Of a stretch of 43,548 nucleotides of DNA, positions 31,938 to 41,390 are shown piece by piece. Source of the DNA: Mesotaenium endlicherianum. Lineage: Eukaryota; Streptophyta; Zygnematophyceae; Zygnematales; Mesotaeniaceae. The position numbers and the translations under genes are program-made. A model generated the notes under the pieces. It did no database searches. It had not been told where the DNA came from and worked only from the letters and a program-made list of their open reading frames with translations. The stretch's first letter is position 1. Each line of letters starts with the position of its first letter. The stretch lies in contig WELA01013063.1 of assembly GCA_009602735.1 (NCBI GenBank), forward strand, positions 278,003 to 321,550, in the 5' to 3' direction.

Positions 31938-33683
31938 ATGGCCGATCCTCAAGACCAACAGCAAGCTTTCGAAGGAAGCCCTTCCTCTCCAAGACACCCT
32001 CCTCCAGCGCCGATGGGAGAGCCCACTCAAGAAAATCTGCAACAACAAGAAGCACCACAAGGAGGAGCACACCCTCCTCCAGCGTCGATGGGAGAGCCTA
32101 CTCAAGGAAATCTGCAACAACAAGAAGCACCACAAGGAGGAGCACCGTCAAATCCCGTGGCAGCCGCTATAGCAAAGTTGACCCCACCACAAGGAGTTCC
32201 CGCAAATGAGTGGGCAGCCTTCCTAACGACCGTCCACAACCAAGTGGGCCTGGCCACCTATGAAGCAACCGTGCAAGCGTCAAGAGAAGCTATGGCTGCC
32301 ATGGTTGCCCCTATTGCGAGCAATGCTCAAAATCCAGCCCGGGCTCAAGCACCTCCACAAGAGCCAACGAGAGCAAGGAAACTCATCAAGCCCGGCAAAC
32401 CCGACACTTTCAACCTCGGGAAAGGTGCCAACCTGAATTTATGGCTCTACCAAGTGGAGACGTACCTCGCGTTCCTTGAAGTACCCGAGGAGGACTACGT
32501 TCCCTTTGCCGTTACCTTACTTAGAGGAGCAGCAACATCATGGTGGCGTAACTATCAAGCGGCTATATATCAAGCTATGGCGCACCCCATGCTCGGCCAA
32601 GAGCCCCCACCATCATATGCAAGATGGGCAGATTTTCGTGAGGCCCTCAAGAAGCAATTCATGCCCATCAATGCGGAGAAGATTGCCCGAGGAAAGCTCC
32701 ACCATCTCAAGCAAACGACGTCCGTTCAAGAGTATACATCCAGATTTCACGCCCTCACTCTTGAGATCCCCAACATGTCTCTCGAGGAGAAGATTGACCG
32801 TTACATCTTTGGCCTCAAACCCAAGGTGGCAAAGGAAGTGGAGTTACGCGACTTGACGGACTTCTCAAAGATCATTGAAGTGGCCCAAAAGGTGGATACC
32901 TTGGATTTCAAGCACTCCGTGCCTTCATCTTCACGGGTACCGGCGACGCGGGTGTACGTAGCCCCTTCCACATCTGAATCTGGACCCACATCCATGGAAA
33001 TCGGAGTTATTAAAAGGGACCCCGCGGCTGCTCGGAAGAGTGGAAGACCCTCCAACGACACTTATGATGCAAGAAACCAGCAAGGAGTGAAAGCAAGACT
33101 CTCCCCGGTTGAAAAAGAAGCTCTCATGACGGCTGGACTATGCTTTTATTGCAAGGAAAAGGGCCATCGTGCACTCTCATGCCCAAAAAGTTGTCAAAAA
33201 CGTACAGCGCCGGTAGGCCAGGAGCCTACCACCCCAAGACCCACTTCACGAGACGGCAACAAGACATGTGAGGTGGAGACCCCCGTTGGAGACGACGTCC
33301 CAGCCCCAATGAGTTTGAGAGGTAACCTTGGAGGAGAGAAGGTCCACATCTTGGTGGATAGCGGAGCTCAAGGCAACTTCATTGCTGCAGATTTTGCCAC
33401 CAAGCACGGAATTACTATGCGAACTCTTGACCACGACGAGGAGATTATGATGCCCGATGGATTCTCCTATACTACCCCTTCCAAGAAGACGTACCCCTTG
33501 GCACTCTCTATCAAGTCCTTCAAGGATAGAGTAGTGTTTTCCCCCATGCAATTGGGCAAGTACGACGTCATCCTAGGAACGCCTTGGTTGACCAAGCACA
33601 ACCCCCAAGTTGATTGGAGGACCGGTACTATCAAGATCAAGAATGACATCACTTCAAGAATCTGTATTTTGCGCATATTCTAG
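31938..33683 (+). CDS. family Y Gag-protease ORF (3' truncated)
   Basis: The ATG at 31938 opens 581 codons. A Gln/Pro-rich N-terminus contains a 25-residue tandem repeat. A gag core follows at about residues 160-310 (LNLWLYQVETYLAFLEVPEE, LLRGAATSWWRNYQ, LKQTTSVQEYTSRFHALTLE). A CCHC knuckle CFYCKEKGHRALSC lies near residue 402, and an aspartic protease follows (ILVDSGAQGNFIAADFA near 470; VILGTPWLTKHNPQVDW). Gag and protease are fused in one frame, unlike element B. After about 33665 the sequence changes to a truncated family B LTR, which supplies the last codons and the stop. Reverse transcriptase and integrase are missing. The ORF itself has no internal stop, so this insertion is probably recent. 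Confidence 0.9.
   Translation: MADPQDQQQAFEGSPSSPRHPPPAPMGEPTQENLQQQEAPQGGAHPPPASMGEPTQGNLQQQEAPQGGAPSNPVAAAIAKLTPPQGVPANEWAAFLTTVHNQVGLATYEATVQASREAMAAMVAPIASNAQNPARAQAPPQEPTRARKLIKPGKPDTFNLGKGANLNLWLYQVETYLAFLEVPEEDYVPFAVTLLRGAATSWWRNYQAAIYQAMAHPMLGQEPPPSYARWADFREALKKQFMPINAEKIARGKLHHLKQTTSVQEYTSRFHALTLEIPNMSLEEKIDRYIFGLKPKVAKEVELRDLTDFSKIIEVAQKVDTLDFKHSVPSSSRVPATRVYVAPSTSESGPTSMEIGVIKRDPAAARKSGRPSNDTYDARNQQGVKARLSPVEKEALMTAGLCFYCKEKGHRALSCPKSCQKRTAPVGQEPTTPRPTSRDGNKTCEVETPVGDDVPAPMSLRGNLGGEKVHILVDSGAQGNFIAADFATKHGITMRTLDHDEEIMMPDGFSYTTPSKKTYPLALSIKSFKDRVVFSPMQLGKYDVILGTPWLTKHNPQVDWRTGTIKIKNDITSRICILRIF
31996..32145 (+). repeat. 75-bp in-frame tandem duplication in Y gag
   Basis: Two 75-base units (31996-32070, 32071-32145) encode HPPPAPMGEPTQENLQQQEA... 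and HPPPASMGEPTQGNLQQQEA..., 25 residues each with two residue differences. The period keeps the reading frame. Confidence 0.92.
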
Positions 33684-34075
33684 TAATGTCGATGCATGTA
33701 TGTGGACGTCATTTCGGCCCGACACGTCAGATTAGACTGATCTGGCTTACTCACGAATATTCTGGAAGGGAGGATTTGACTAACACTTAGGAAAATCTGT
33801 AGCTTCCTACTAGAGGGAAGCACTTAGGCAAAAAATTATAAATACGCATAACTTTTTTGTTTCTTATCAGTTTTCACTTCTGTAGATTTTTACGGGTTTG
33901 TAATGACAAGGCCTTTCATCCTACATCATTTGTGAGCAGTTTCTTGTTACTCAAAATGTTGAGTAATTTTCCTAAGCTTTCTTAGTGATATGCCGCTGCA
34001 CTCTTTAGTACGATTGCAACTAGTTCTTTTCCTCGTTAGTCACTACGCTTCTACTAGGGCACTCTGCCCCTTTCA
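33666..34075 (+). mobile_element. truncated family B LTR joining Y gag-protease to W integrase
   Basis: About 410 bases match the family B LTR in the transcription sense, from ATATTCTAGTAATGTCGATG to the terminal CCCCTTTCA at 34075. The first 330 or so bases of the LTR (the 5' part) are missing. The left side abuts Y gag-protease and the right side abuts the family W integrase reading frame. No primer-binding site follows, so it is a 3' or solo LTR remnant. AAATA at 34076-34080 would be the right target duplication; the left partner is lost. Confidence 0.85.
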
Positions 34076-35252
34076 AAATAAGTCTAGGCACACAACACAG
34101 GGAGGTCTCTTACAACCGCTGCCCATTCCAGCTGGCCGTTGGGAAACATTATCCATGGACTGGGTGGTCACACTGCCACGAACTGCCAATGGGCATGATT
34201 CGATACTGGTAGTTATGGATAAATTGACAAAAATGGTCATTTTCATCCCCACAACTGTCAAAGTAACTGCACTCGAAACAGCGAGACAGTTCTACAACCA
34301 TGTAGTATGCCAACATGGGCTACCCTCTAATATCATCTCAGACAGAGACTCAAAATTTAGCTCTAAGTTCTGGAGAGCTTTAATGGGGTTAATGGGAGTC
34401 AAACGGCTGCTCAGCACAGCAAACCACCCTCAGACTGATGGGCAGATTGAAAGAACTAACCGAGTTTTGCAAGAGGTGCTGAGAGCATATATTAACCAAA
34501 AACAAGATAATTGGGATGACTTGTTACCTCAAATTCAGTTTGCGGTCAACAGTGCGGTGCACGCGTCAACGGGCAGGACTCCTTTTGAACTCAGCCTGGG
34601 TAGAGTCCCTAAGTCTCCTTTAGATGTACTGGGGGAGTCTTTATCTGACCCTGAAGGGATTGACAATCCGATCTCCCTCCAGTTAACTCAGAAGTTTGCT
34701 GACACCCTGTCAGAATTCCAACAAAACCTGCACAAAGCCCAGGCAAACCAACAAAAATACGCTAATCAACACCGTTGGGAGCTGACATTTTCTAAGGGCG
34801 CTTTAGTCAAACTGCATTCTCAGCACATGTACCTCCCTGGTGTGGTCAAGAAAAAGCTTGGCCCTGTTTGGGTCGGTCCATATTCGGTAGTGCGTCGTGT
34901 CGGTCAGAATGCTTACAAACTGAACATGTCAGCGGACTACAAGGGTCACCCGGTCTTTAATGTCTCCTTCCTGGAACCATACATCAAAGGTGATACACTG
35001 TTCACAGGTCGGTTACCTGTCCAACCGGGACCGGTCCCCGCTGTCCGGGACGGCGACCCTGAGGAATATGAGGTCGATGAGATTTTAGACGCTCGCGCGG
35101 TCCGTCGATCGTCTAAATATGTCATGAAGTACCTCATTCGATGGAAGGGTTACGATGCTTCTGGGGACACTTGGGAATTTAATGACCAGCTGACCAATGC
35201 CAAAGGGGCGTTGAAACGGTTCCACCTTCAGGCGGCTGGGGCACCGCCCTAA
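34076..35252 (+). pseudogene. family W integrase with C-terminal chromodomain (5' truncated)
   Basis: The plus frame is open from 33990, but the homologous part begins just after the LTR remnant at 34075: HTTQGGLLQPLPIPAGRWE. Catalytic DDE residues are visible: Asp in LSMDWVVTLP (codon 34158), Asp in IISDRDSKFSSKFW (about 34341) and Glu in GQIERTNRVLQEV (about 34449). A GPF/Y-like segment KKLGPVWVGPYSVVRRVG and a chromodomain EEYEVDEILDARAVRRSSKY...YLIRWKGY..SGDTWEF follow, ending at TAA 35250-35252. The integrase inserts element DNA, and the chromodomain is thought to direct it to marked chromatin. The zinc-binding HHCC module, reverse transcriptase and protease of W are absent. No stop interrupts the visible part. 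Confidence 0.88.
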
Positions 35253-35306
35253 CTTTCCCTTTAGTCGACATGGGAAGGTGACAGGAGGAACTGTCTCCAT
35301 ATAAGT

Positions 35307-35316
35307 TGGAGGGGGA
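35307..35316 (+). promoter_or_regulatory. polypurine tract of family W
   Basis: GGAGGGGGA lies immediately before TGTGACAG, the probable start of the W 3' LTR, 55 bases after the integrase stop. This is the standard plus-strand priming position. Confidence 0.65.
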
Positions 35317-35599
35317 TGTGACAGTTAGTGACAGTTGTGACAGGCAGCCCACCTTTAAAATAAGTTGGAGGGAGTGGTATTCTATTTCGGGATCAGCCGG
35401 CAAAACACTGATAACCATATTACACACTCAACCTGCGCTCACACTCACTTTCTCTCTAACCCAATTTTCCCTTATATTCACTCACTCCAGGTATTTCACA
35501 CTAGGAACTCTCCCGATCGCGTTCCTCTTCATCAAGGGCACTCAGGAGCGGCAAAATATCATGACTTCACTAACTGCATTGTGTTTATGATTGAGCAGG
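35317..35599 (+). mobile_element. probable family W 3' LTR (right end undefined)
   Basis: The sequence starts TGTGACAGTTAGTGACAG directly after the polypurine tract. It differs from LTRs B, X and Y. No second copy occurs in the window, so the right boundary cannot be fixed; it must lie before the ORF beginning at 35600. Confidence 0.5.
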
Positions 35600-35976
35600 A
35601 TGACTCAAAAGTCGGAACTCAAGAGGAAGAGAAGGGCGGAAGAGGCACATGCAGAATACTTTTAATTCCGTGGGGACATCGAGTCATCTTCCATCTCCGC
35701 TCGGGAATCACAACAACTCCAACAACAACGGGAGGCACAGAAGAAGAAGGAGGAGGAGGAACAGGCCAGACTGAGGCAGGAAGAACTGGACAGAAAAGCT
35801 GCACAGGAGGCCAAGAAAGCAGAGGAGGAGAGGCAAGCTGAGGAGAAGTGGAAGCAGCAGGCCAAAGAAAAGCAGAGGAGAATCAGCAGCTACCGCTACA
35901 CAGTACTGGGCAAGGGCTTCGATCTACTGGAGGAGGCCTTCAAGTATGCTCAAAGAAGTCGCAGCGAGTCACAGAA
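35600..35976 (+). pseudogene. unrecognised coiled-coil ORF, left part, interrupted by element B
   Basis: From ATG 35600 the frame reads MTQKSELKRKRRAEEAHAEY, meets a TAA at 35663-35665, then continues with strong coiled-coil composition (QREAQKKKEEEEQARLRQEE, AKKAEEERQAEEKWKQQAKE) to SSYRYTVLGKGFDLLEEAFKYAQRSRSE. Element B inserts at 35976/35977. After excising B and one CAGAA duplication, the same frame continues at 42135 as KDILQSEGETSENFDKYIEV. The product is not a known retroelement protein that I recognise. It could be a host gene relic or the ORF of an undescribed repeat. Confidence 0.6.
35972..35976 (+). repeat. left target-site duplication of element B (CAGAA)
   Basis: CAGAA at 35972-35976 is repeated exactly at 42135-42139, directly outside the two LTRs of element B. 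Confidence 0.95.
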
Positions 35977-36708
35977 TGAAAGCGGCAAAGTGCCCTAGTG
36001 GAAGCGTAGTGACTCACGAGGAAAGGAACTAGTTGCAATCATACTAAAGAGTGCAGCGGCATATCACTAACAAAGCTTAGGAAAAATACTCAACATTTTG
36101 AGTAGCAAGAAACTGCTCACAAACAATATAGGATAAAAGGCCTTGTCATTACAAACCCGTAGAAATTTACAGAAGTGAAAACTGATAAGAAACAAAGAAG
36201 TTATGCCTATTTATAATTTTCTGCCTAAGTGCTCCCCCCTAGGAGGAAGCTACGGATTTTCCTAAGTGTTCGTCAAATCGTCCCTTCCAGAATATTCGTG
36301 AGTAAGCCAGATCAGTCTAATCTGACGTGTCGGGTCGAATACATGCATCGACATTACTAGAACATTCTATCTTAGACGCGCTAGGCTAAACCGAAACTTC
36401 TAGGTAAATCGACCTAGTCGGCACTCCGCGTCAGCCGAACTTACGTGAAGGTTCGAGTTCATTCTAACGGACCAGATTGCTCGACGCTGTCGGTCAATCA
36501 GACGGTCGCGCTCACCGCGAATTAAGGACAGTCGTCAACCGACCTCAAACCTAATTAAACTTCGGAAATCCATAACTCTCTCAATACTTGACCAAATTCG
36601 ATGAACTTTATATCAAAATGACCACAAAAATGCACTCTACAATACTATACAATCAAAACATACTTTCATGAAACTCAAAAATGCACTTTATAAACCTATG
36701 ACCTTACA
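35977..36708 (-). repeat. element B 3' LTR
   Basis: A 732-base LTR starts TGAAAGCGGC on the plus strand and ends CCTTACA. It lacks about 12 bases (TTGACGTCCACA region) present in the other LTR copies. A TATA-like element (minus strand AATTATAAATA) lies near 36208-36219. Confidence 0.95.
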
Positions 36709-36914
36709 TCATCCCCCTCCTCAAGATGCGACGTCCTCGACGCATTCTGTAAATAACGCCTCAACTTACTCTTACAATGAGTCAAGTTGGCGTCTGGCTC
36801 CCAAGTGTTGTCGTCCGCAGGGTAGCCTTTCCACTTGACCAGATACTCTTGGACAAATCGTTGACCTCGCTTGACTCGTCGATTGCCGACAATCGCCTCC
36901 ACTTCATACTCCAA
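36696..36914 (-). pseudogene. element B chromodomain, C-terminus of Pol
   Basis: On the minus strand [20 protein letters not shown], then [18 protein letters not shown], forms a canonical chromodomain with the aromatic Y...W...W pattern and the KWKGY core. It ends about 25 residues later. The single N at 36937 puts it out of frame with integrase, but the sequence otherwise continues directly, so I read it as the C-terminus of one polyprotein. Confidence 0.9.
36709..36722 (-). promoter_or_regulatory. polypurine tract of element B
   Basis: On the minus strand GAGGAGGGGGATGA directly precedes the 3' LTR start TGTAAGG. It overlaps the end of the pol reading frame, whose stop codon is at 36698-36696. 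Confidence 0.85.
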
Positions 36915-36922
36915 TACATCAT

Positions 36923-39206
36923 CTATCTCGACCGGTNTATCTCGACCGGTGGTGGCGGTGTTGGTAGTCGTCTAGGATGTCCTTCATTCGGGTCAAAGTA
37001 TGGTCGCAACCAACTGACATGGAACACATCATGGATACGCCAGCCTGAAGGAAGTTCCAACTTGTAGGACACTGGAATCACCTGCTTGAGCACCACAAAG
37101 GGACCTGTAAACCGTGCCCGCAATTTCCTCTTGCCTGTGAAAGGTAGGTTCTCTGTTGACAAGAGTACTTTGTCGCCCACATGGAATGTCACTTCCCTCC
37201 TGTGCTTGTTAGCATGCTTGACCTGCTCTTCCTGTGCTTTCCGAATACACGTCTTCGCCATATCCCAAGTCTTGGCCATCTGCTCCATAAAAGCTTGTGT
37301 AGTAGGAACCTGAGTCTCCTTGGCCTTCTCCAACAAGATGTTCCCTGGATGATATACTTCTCGCCCATAAAGCATAGCGAATGGTGACTGCTTGGTCGAT
37401 CCCTGAATGCTGTTGTTGTAGGCAAACTCCAGTCTTGGCAACTTCTTGTCCCACTCTGAAGGGTCCTCCATAGTGAAACTCCTGAGCACCTCTTGCAGAG
37501 TTCTGTTGAGCCTCTCACTCTGCCCGTCTGTCTGAGGGTGATAGGAAGTGCTCATACTCAGCTTGGTCCCCATCAAAGTCAACAACAACCGCCAGAAGTT
37601 GCTAGTAAACCTTGAATCTCGATCTGAAATAATTACCTTCGGCAATCCATGTAGCCTGAAAATATGATCAAAGAATAGCCGTGCCACATCTGCTGCCGTA
37701 GGAGTCTCCTTCATGGGAATGAAGTGAGCCATCTTGCTGAGTCTATCAGATACAACCCAAACTGCATCGTGTCCTTGACCACTCACTGGTAAGGATGTGA
37801 TGAAGTCCATAGCAATCCGCTCCCAAGGATACTCTGGAATAGGCAGGGGTCGCAATGTACCTGCCTTCTTTTGATTTGGTGTCTTGTTTCTCTAACACGC
37901 ATCGCAACTCCTGATCCACTCCTCGATGTCCTTGTCCATATTTCTCCAGTAGTATTCCCGCTTCAGCACGCTTGCCGTCTTCTCGCTTCCAAATTGTCCA
38001 GCATATAAGCAGTCATGATGCTCCGCAAGTAATAAGTCTCGTAGCTCCTTGATGTCAGGTACCACCACTCTCTTGGAATCACCATAATACCATATGCCGT
38101 CTTTCTTCTGCATACTCGAGTTGGACTCAGCCGCTCCACCATCAGCAAACTCTGGGTCCTCCTCATAACCTCTCTGAAGCTTCTTCTTGAAGTCCATATT
38201 CTCCTTAATGACTGAAACAGCTGCAAGGTCACACCTCCTGGATAGAGCGTCTGCAGTGTTGATCTTTCCAGGTAAGTACTCAGTCTTGTGGTCGAACTGT
38301 TGCAGAAACTCCATCCACCTTGCTTGTCTTGGTGTCAACGTTCGCTGCGTCATGAACTTCTCTAAGCGCTTGTGGTCGGTTTTTATGAACACCTTCCGGC
38401 CATCCACATAACATCGCCGAATCCTCAAAGCCTGGATAATAGCCAACATCTCCCGCTCGTGTGCTGCATAGTTTTGCTCAGCAGGACTCAACTTCCTGCT
38501 CTCATATGCCACAGGCTGCAATCCTTTGCCCTGGTCCTGGAGAAGAATGGCTCCCACTGCAAAGTTTGATGCGTCCGTGATGATGGTGAAAGGGAGCTCT
38601 GGGCTGGCAATTGCCAACACAGGTGCCTGTGTTAACAGCTCTTTGATCCTCTCGAAGGCTTGCTGCTCCTTGTCACCCCATAGCCACTTCTCCTGCTTCT
38701 TCAACATGTCCGTGAGCGGTGCACAAACCTTGGCAAATCCTTCAATGAAACTTCGGTAATAATTCGCCATGCCGAGGAAACTCCTAAGTTGATGAATATC
38801 AGCAGGCACCGGCCAATCTCTGACTGCTTGCACCTTCTTCTGCTCCACCTTGACTCCTTCAGCTCCCACTACATGTCCAAGAAATTCGACTTCATTGAGA
38901 CAGAAGTCGCACTTGCTCATCTTCTCATACAGCTTCTGATCTCTCAAGACCTCCAACACCTTCCTCAGATGCTCCACATGCTCTTCCAAGGTCTTCGAAT
39001 AGATCAGCATGTCGTNCCAACATGTCGTCCAAAAATACCACCACAAACTTGTCCAAGTAGGGTCTGAAGGTACTATTCATGAGTCCCATGAATGTCGCAG
39101 GTGCATTAGTCAATCCAAAAGGCATGACTATGAACTCGAACAAACCATAGCGAGTCCTGAAAGCAGTCTTCTGAACGTCTCCTTCCGTAATCCGTACCTG
39201 GTGTTA
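36923..39206 (-). pseudogene. element B pol, RT C-terminus through integrase (broken frames)
   Basis: After the TAA at 39206-39204, the same frame continues [29 protein letters not shown] and VVFLDD (polymerase Asp-Asp) up to the N at 39016. Beyond it, one frame carries the reverse-transcriptase connection, RNase H (FTIITDASNFAVGAILLQDQ, AAHEREMLAIIQAL) and the integrase zinc module to the TAG at 37894-37892. Integrase core then follows in the same frame: [24 protein letters not shown] and QSERLNRTLQEVLRSF (D, D, E). The GPF/Y-like segment LRARFTGPFVVLKQ precedes the chromodomain. Two nonsense codons and two N-linked shifts make it non-functional as written. Confidence 0.93.
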
Positions 39207-40406
39207 GCCACTCCTCAAATCGATCTTCAAGAAATACTTCGCCGCGACAAGCCTGTCAATCAACTCGTCCACTCGTGGAAGTGGGTACCTGTTCTTGATG
39301 GTCACCTTGTTGAGAGCCCGGTAGTCGACACACATCCTCATAGTCCCATCCTTCTTCTTCACAAATAAGACTGGCGCTGCAAATGGAGACTCGCTGGGTC
39401 GGATGAATCCCTTCTCCAACAACTCTGTTAGCTGCTTCTTCAACTCATCCAACTCCGCAAACGATTGTCGATAGGCGGGTCTCACTGGTGGCTTGCTTCC
39501 TGGTTCCAACTCAATCTTGTGCTCCATAGCTCTCTGTGGAGGTAATCCTGCAGGTAGTTCCTCAGGAAATACGCACTTGAACTCCTCCAACAGCGCCTTA
39601 ATTTGGGCAGGCATCTCAGCAGGCTTCTTCTCTTGAGCAGTTGGGCTCTGCTCCTTCTGAGCAAGGGGATCAGACACCACTACTTGCTCCTCCGGCGATG
39701 TACATTCGCCCAGGCTGTTAGGATTCACGCTTGCTCCATTTGATGACCTGGCCAGGACCACCAAAACAAGGTACATCTCCTTCACCTGATTCGCCCTGCA
39801 TAGCTTCTTAACTTGCAGGCTCGACAGAAGACAGTTACTTGTGGTCGTATCTACCTCCACCTGTTTCGCTGTCTCCATTCGACCATCACGCCCTTGGAAT
39901 TTCACTTGTCCTGTGCTCCAGTGCACTTGAGGGTTGGCTTTCCTCAGCCATGGCCGGCCCAATATCACCTCATGGTGACCTAACTCTGCCTGCTCCATAA
40001 CTTCCTTACTCCGGTGTCCCGCTACTTCTACGTGAATAGCTTCCGTAGGTGCACCACACTTGAGTCTCTGCCCATTCGTCAAAATTGCCTCCTTAGGCTC
40101 ATAATGCTTCTGCACAGGGATTCGCCACTGTTTCACCAGCTTCTTGTGCACAAACTTTGCACTTGCGCCACTGTCGACCATACACTTCGCATTATTGCCG
40201 TCGACCACTCCTTCCACGATGATAGGCTTGTCAACGTCTCGTCCTTTGCTTCTCGGCAGGCTCCTGGGGATAACCTCCTTGTGAGTTCTCGTCTTCACGC
40301 CAGTAGACACCCCAGAACGACTTACTGGCGTCCTCCTTTTTCCTGCTGTTGAGGTTGCTTCGCCTTCACATGACAGTCTCGAGCCAGATGTCCAAGCTTG
40401 CCGCAA
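39204..40406 (-). pseudogene. element B pol, protease and N-terminal RT
   Basis: The open frame on the minus strand overlaps the end of gag by 85 bases in the -1 frame. It contains the aspartic protease [17 protein letters not shown] with [17 protein letters not shown], then the reverse-transcriptase N-terminus ([71 protein letters not shown]). It ends at TAA where copy A has TAT (Tyr in SGYHQVRI). Protease matures the polyprotein; reverse transcriptase copies element RNA. The upstream in-frame codons before about 40350 overlap the gag zinc knuckle and are not an independent start. Confidence 0.92.
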
Positions 40407-41353
40407 CTATACCAGGATCCTCTCGGCTTGAAATTCTGCTGCCTGCGCTGGTACTGCACAAGTCCCAACTCCATAGGTACTGAACCTTGAACACTCGTGC
40501 TTGGCGCTTGAGATCCAAAGTGTCGATATCCTCCGAAGTTGTGGCTGCCCCACTGCCTCTGACTATACTCCACAGCGTCGACCCTTGTTGCCAATGCCAT
40601 CATTTCCCCAAGACTGGTAGGGTCCTTGAGCGCCACTTCCTTGGCCACAGTTGGCTTGAGTCCCCTCTTGAACTTGTCCATCATCTCCGACTCGTGCATG
40701 GATGGACATTGAAGCACCAGCTCGTTGAAGCGCGATACATACTCCTGAACGCTTCCTCGTTGACGAAGGCGCACCAATAGATCTCGAGCGGTAGCCTCGG
40801 GTGCAATAGGTTGAAATTGCCTCTTCAAGCCTTCAAATAGCTGATCAACAGTAGCAGGAACTCCAGACAGCTGCTCTTCTCGTTCATACCAAGCTCCAGC
40901 ACTCTTCTGCAGCAAAGTTATGACAAAGGCGACTTGCCTGTCGGGCGTGAGCGCAGAATACTCCATAAACTTCTTCACTCCAAAAATCCATTGATGAACA
41001 GGCGGCGATCCACGCTCTCCAGTATAAACTTCAGGCTTAGGCGCACGCACTCCTGATGCGGGTGGAATAACTGGTTGCACCACTGGGTTAACATGAATTG
41101 GTGGCACAACGGGTGCAGGTGCCGAACTCGTCGAAGCGACATTCCCCATAACAACTCGCACCATTCTCTCCACCTCCGCGCGCATATTTTGTTGAAACTG
41201 GGTGTAGACTTCTCCTCCAATTGCATTTGCCATTTGCCTTAGCATCGCCTGCATCTCTTGTTGCTCTCGGGTCATTGTTGGTGCTGCCTGTTGCATCGCG
41301 CGCTCAACATGCTCGACATGTTCGCCTCCTCCGGCTGCCGGCTGCGACTCCAT
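40322..41353 (-). CDS. element B Gag
   Basis: The ATG at 41353 lies 37 bases after the 5' LTR; the 343-codon ORF ends at TAA 40324-40322. N-terminal acidic and Gln/Met-rich helices ([20 protein letters not shown]) precede the gag core ([62 protein letters not shown]) and a C-terminal knuckle. The knuckle reads [14 protein letters not shown]: the first Cys of CX2CX4HX4C is Trp (codon 40424-40422), whereas copy A keeps CYNC. Gag builds the particle and binds RNA. The damaged knuckle may impair packaging. A -1 frame change is needed to reach protease. Confidence 0.93.
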   Translation of the reverse strand: MESQPAAGGGEHVEHVERAMQQAAPTMTREQQEMQAMLRQMANAIGGEVYTQFQQNMRAEVERMVRVVMGNVASTSSAPAPVVPPIHVNPVVQPVIPPASGVRAPKPEVYTGERGSPPVHQWIFGVKKFMEYSALTPDRQVAFVITLLQKSAGAWYEREEQLSGVPATVDQLFEGLKRQFQPIAPEATARDLLVRLRQRGSVQEYVSRFNELVLQCPSMHESEMMDKFKRGLKPTVAKEVALKDPTSLGEMMALATRVDAVEYSQRQWGSHNFGGYRHFGSQAPSTSVQGSVPMELGLVQYQRRQQNFKPRGSWYSCGKLGHLARDCHVKAKQPQQQEKGGRQ

Positions 41354-41372
41354 AATATAATATGCAAACTAG

Positions 41373-41388
41373 CCCAGCTTTGATACCA
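41373..41388 (-). promoter_or_regulatory. primer-binding site of element B (Met-tRNA type)
   Basis: On the minus strand TGGTATCAAAGCTGGG begins two bases after the 5' LTR end. It matches the TGGTATCAGAGC-type initiator-Met primer site with one change in the first twelve bases. Confidence 0.85.
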
Positions 41389-41390
41389 GA

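Noticed and set aside
33990..34075. N-terminal part of the W integrase ORF (first 28 codons)
   Set aside because: This part is read-through of the truncated B-family LTR, not integrase.
40322..40360. A canonical slippery heptamer for gag-pol frameshifting
   Set aside because: The A-run before the gag stop does not fit X XXY YYZ in the gag frame; only the overlap and -1 relation are supported.
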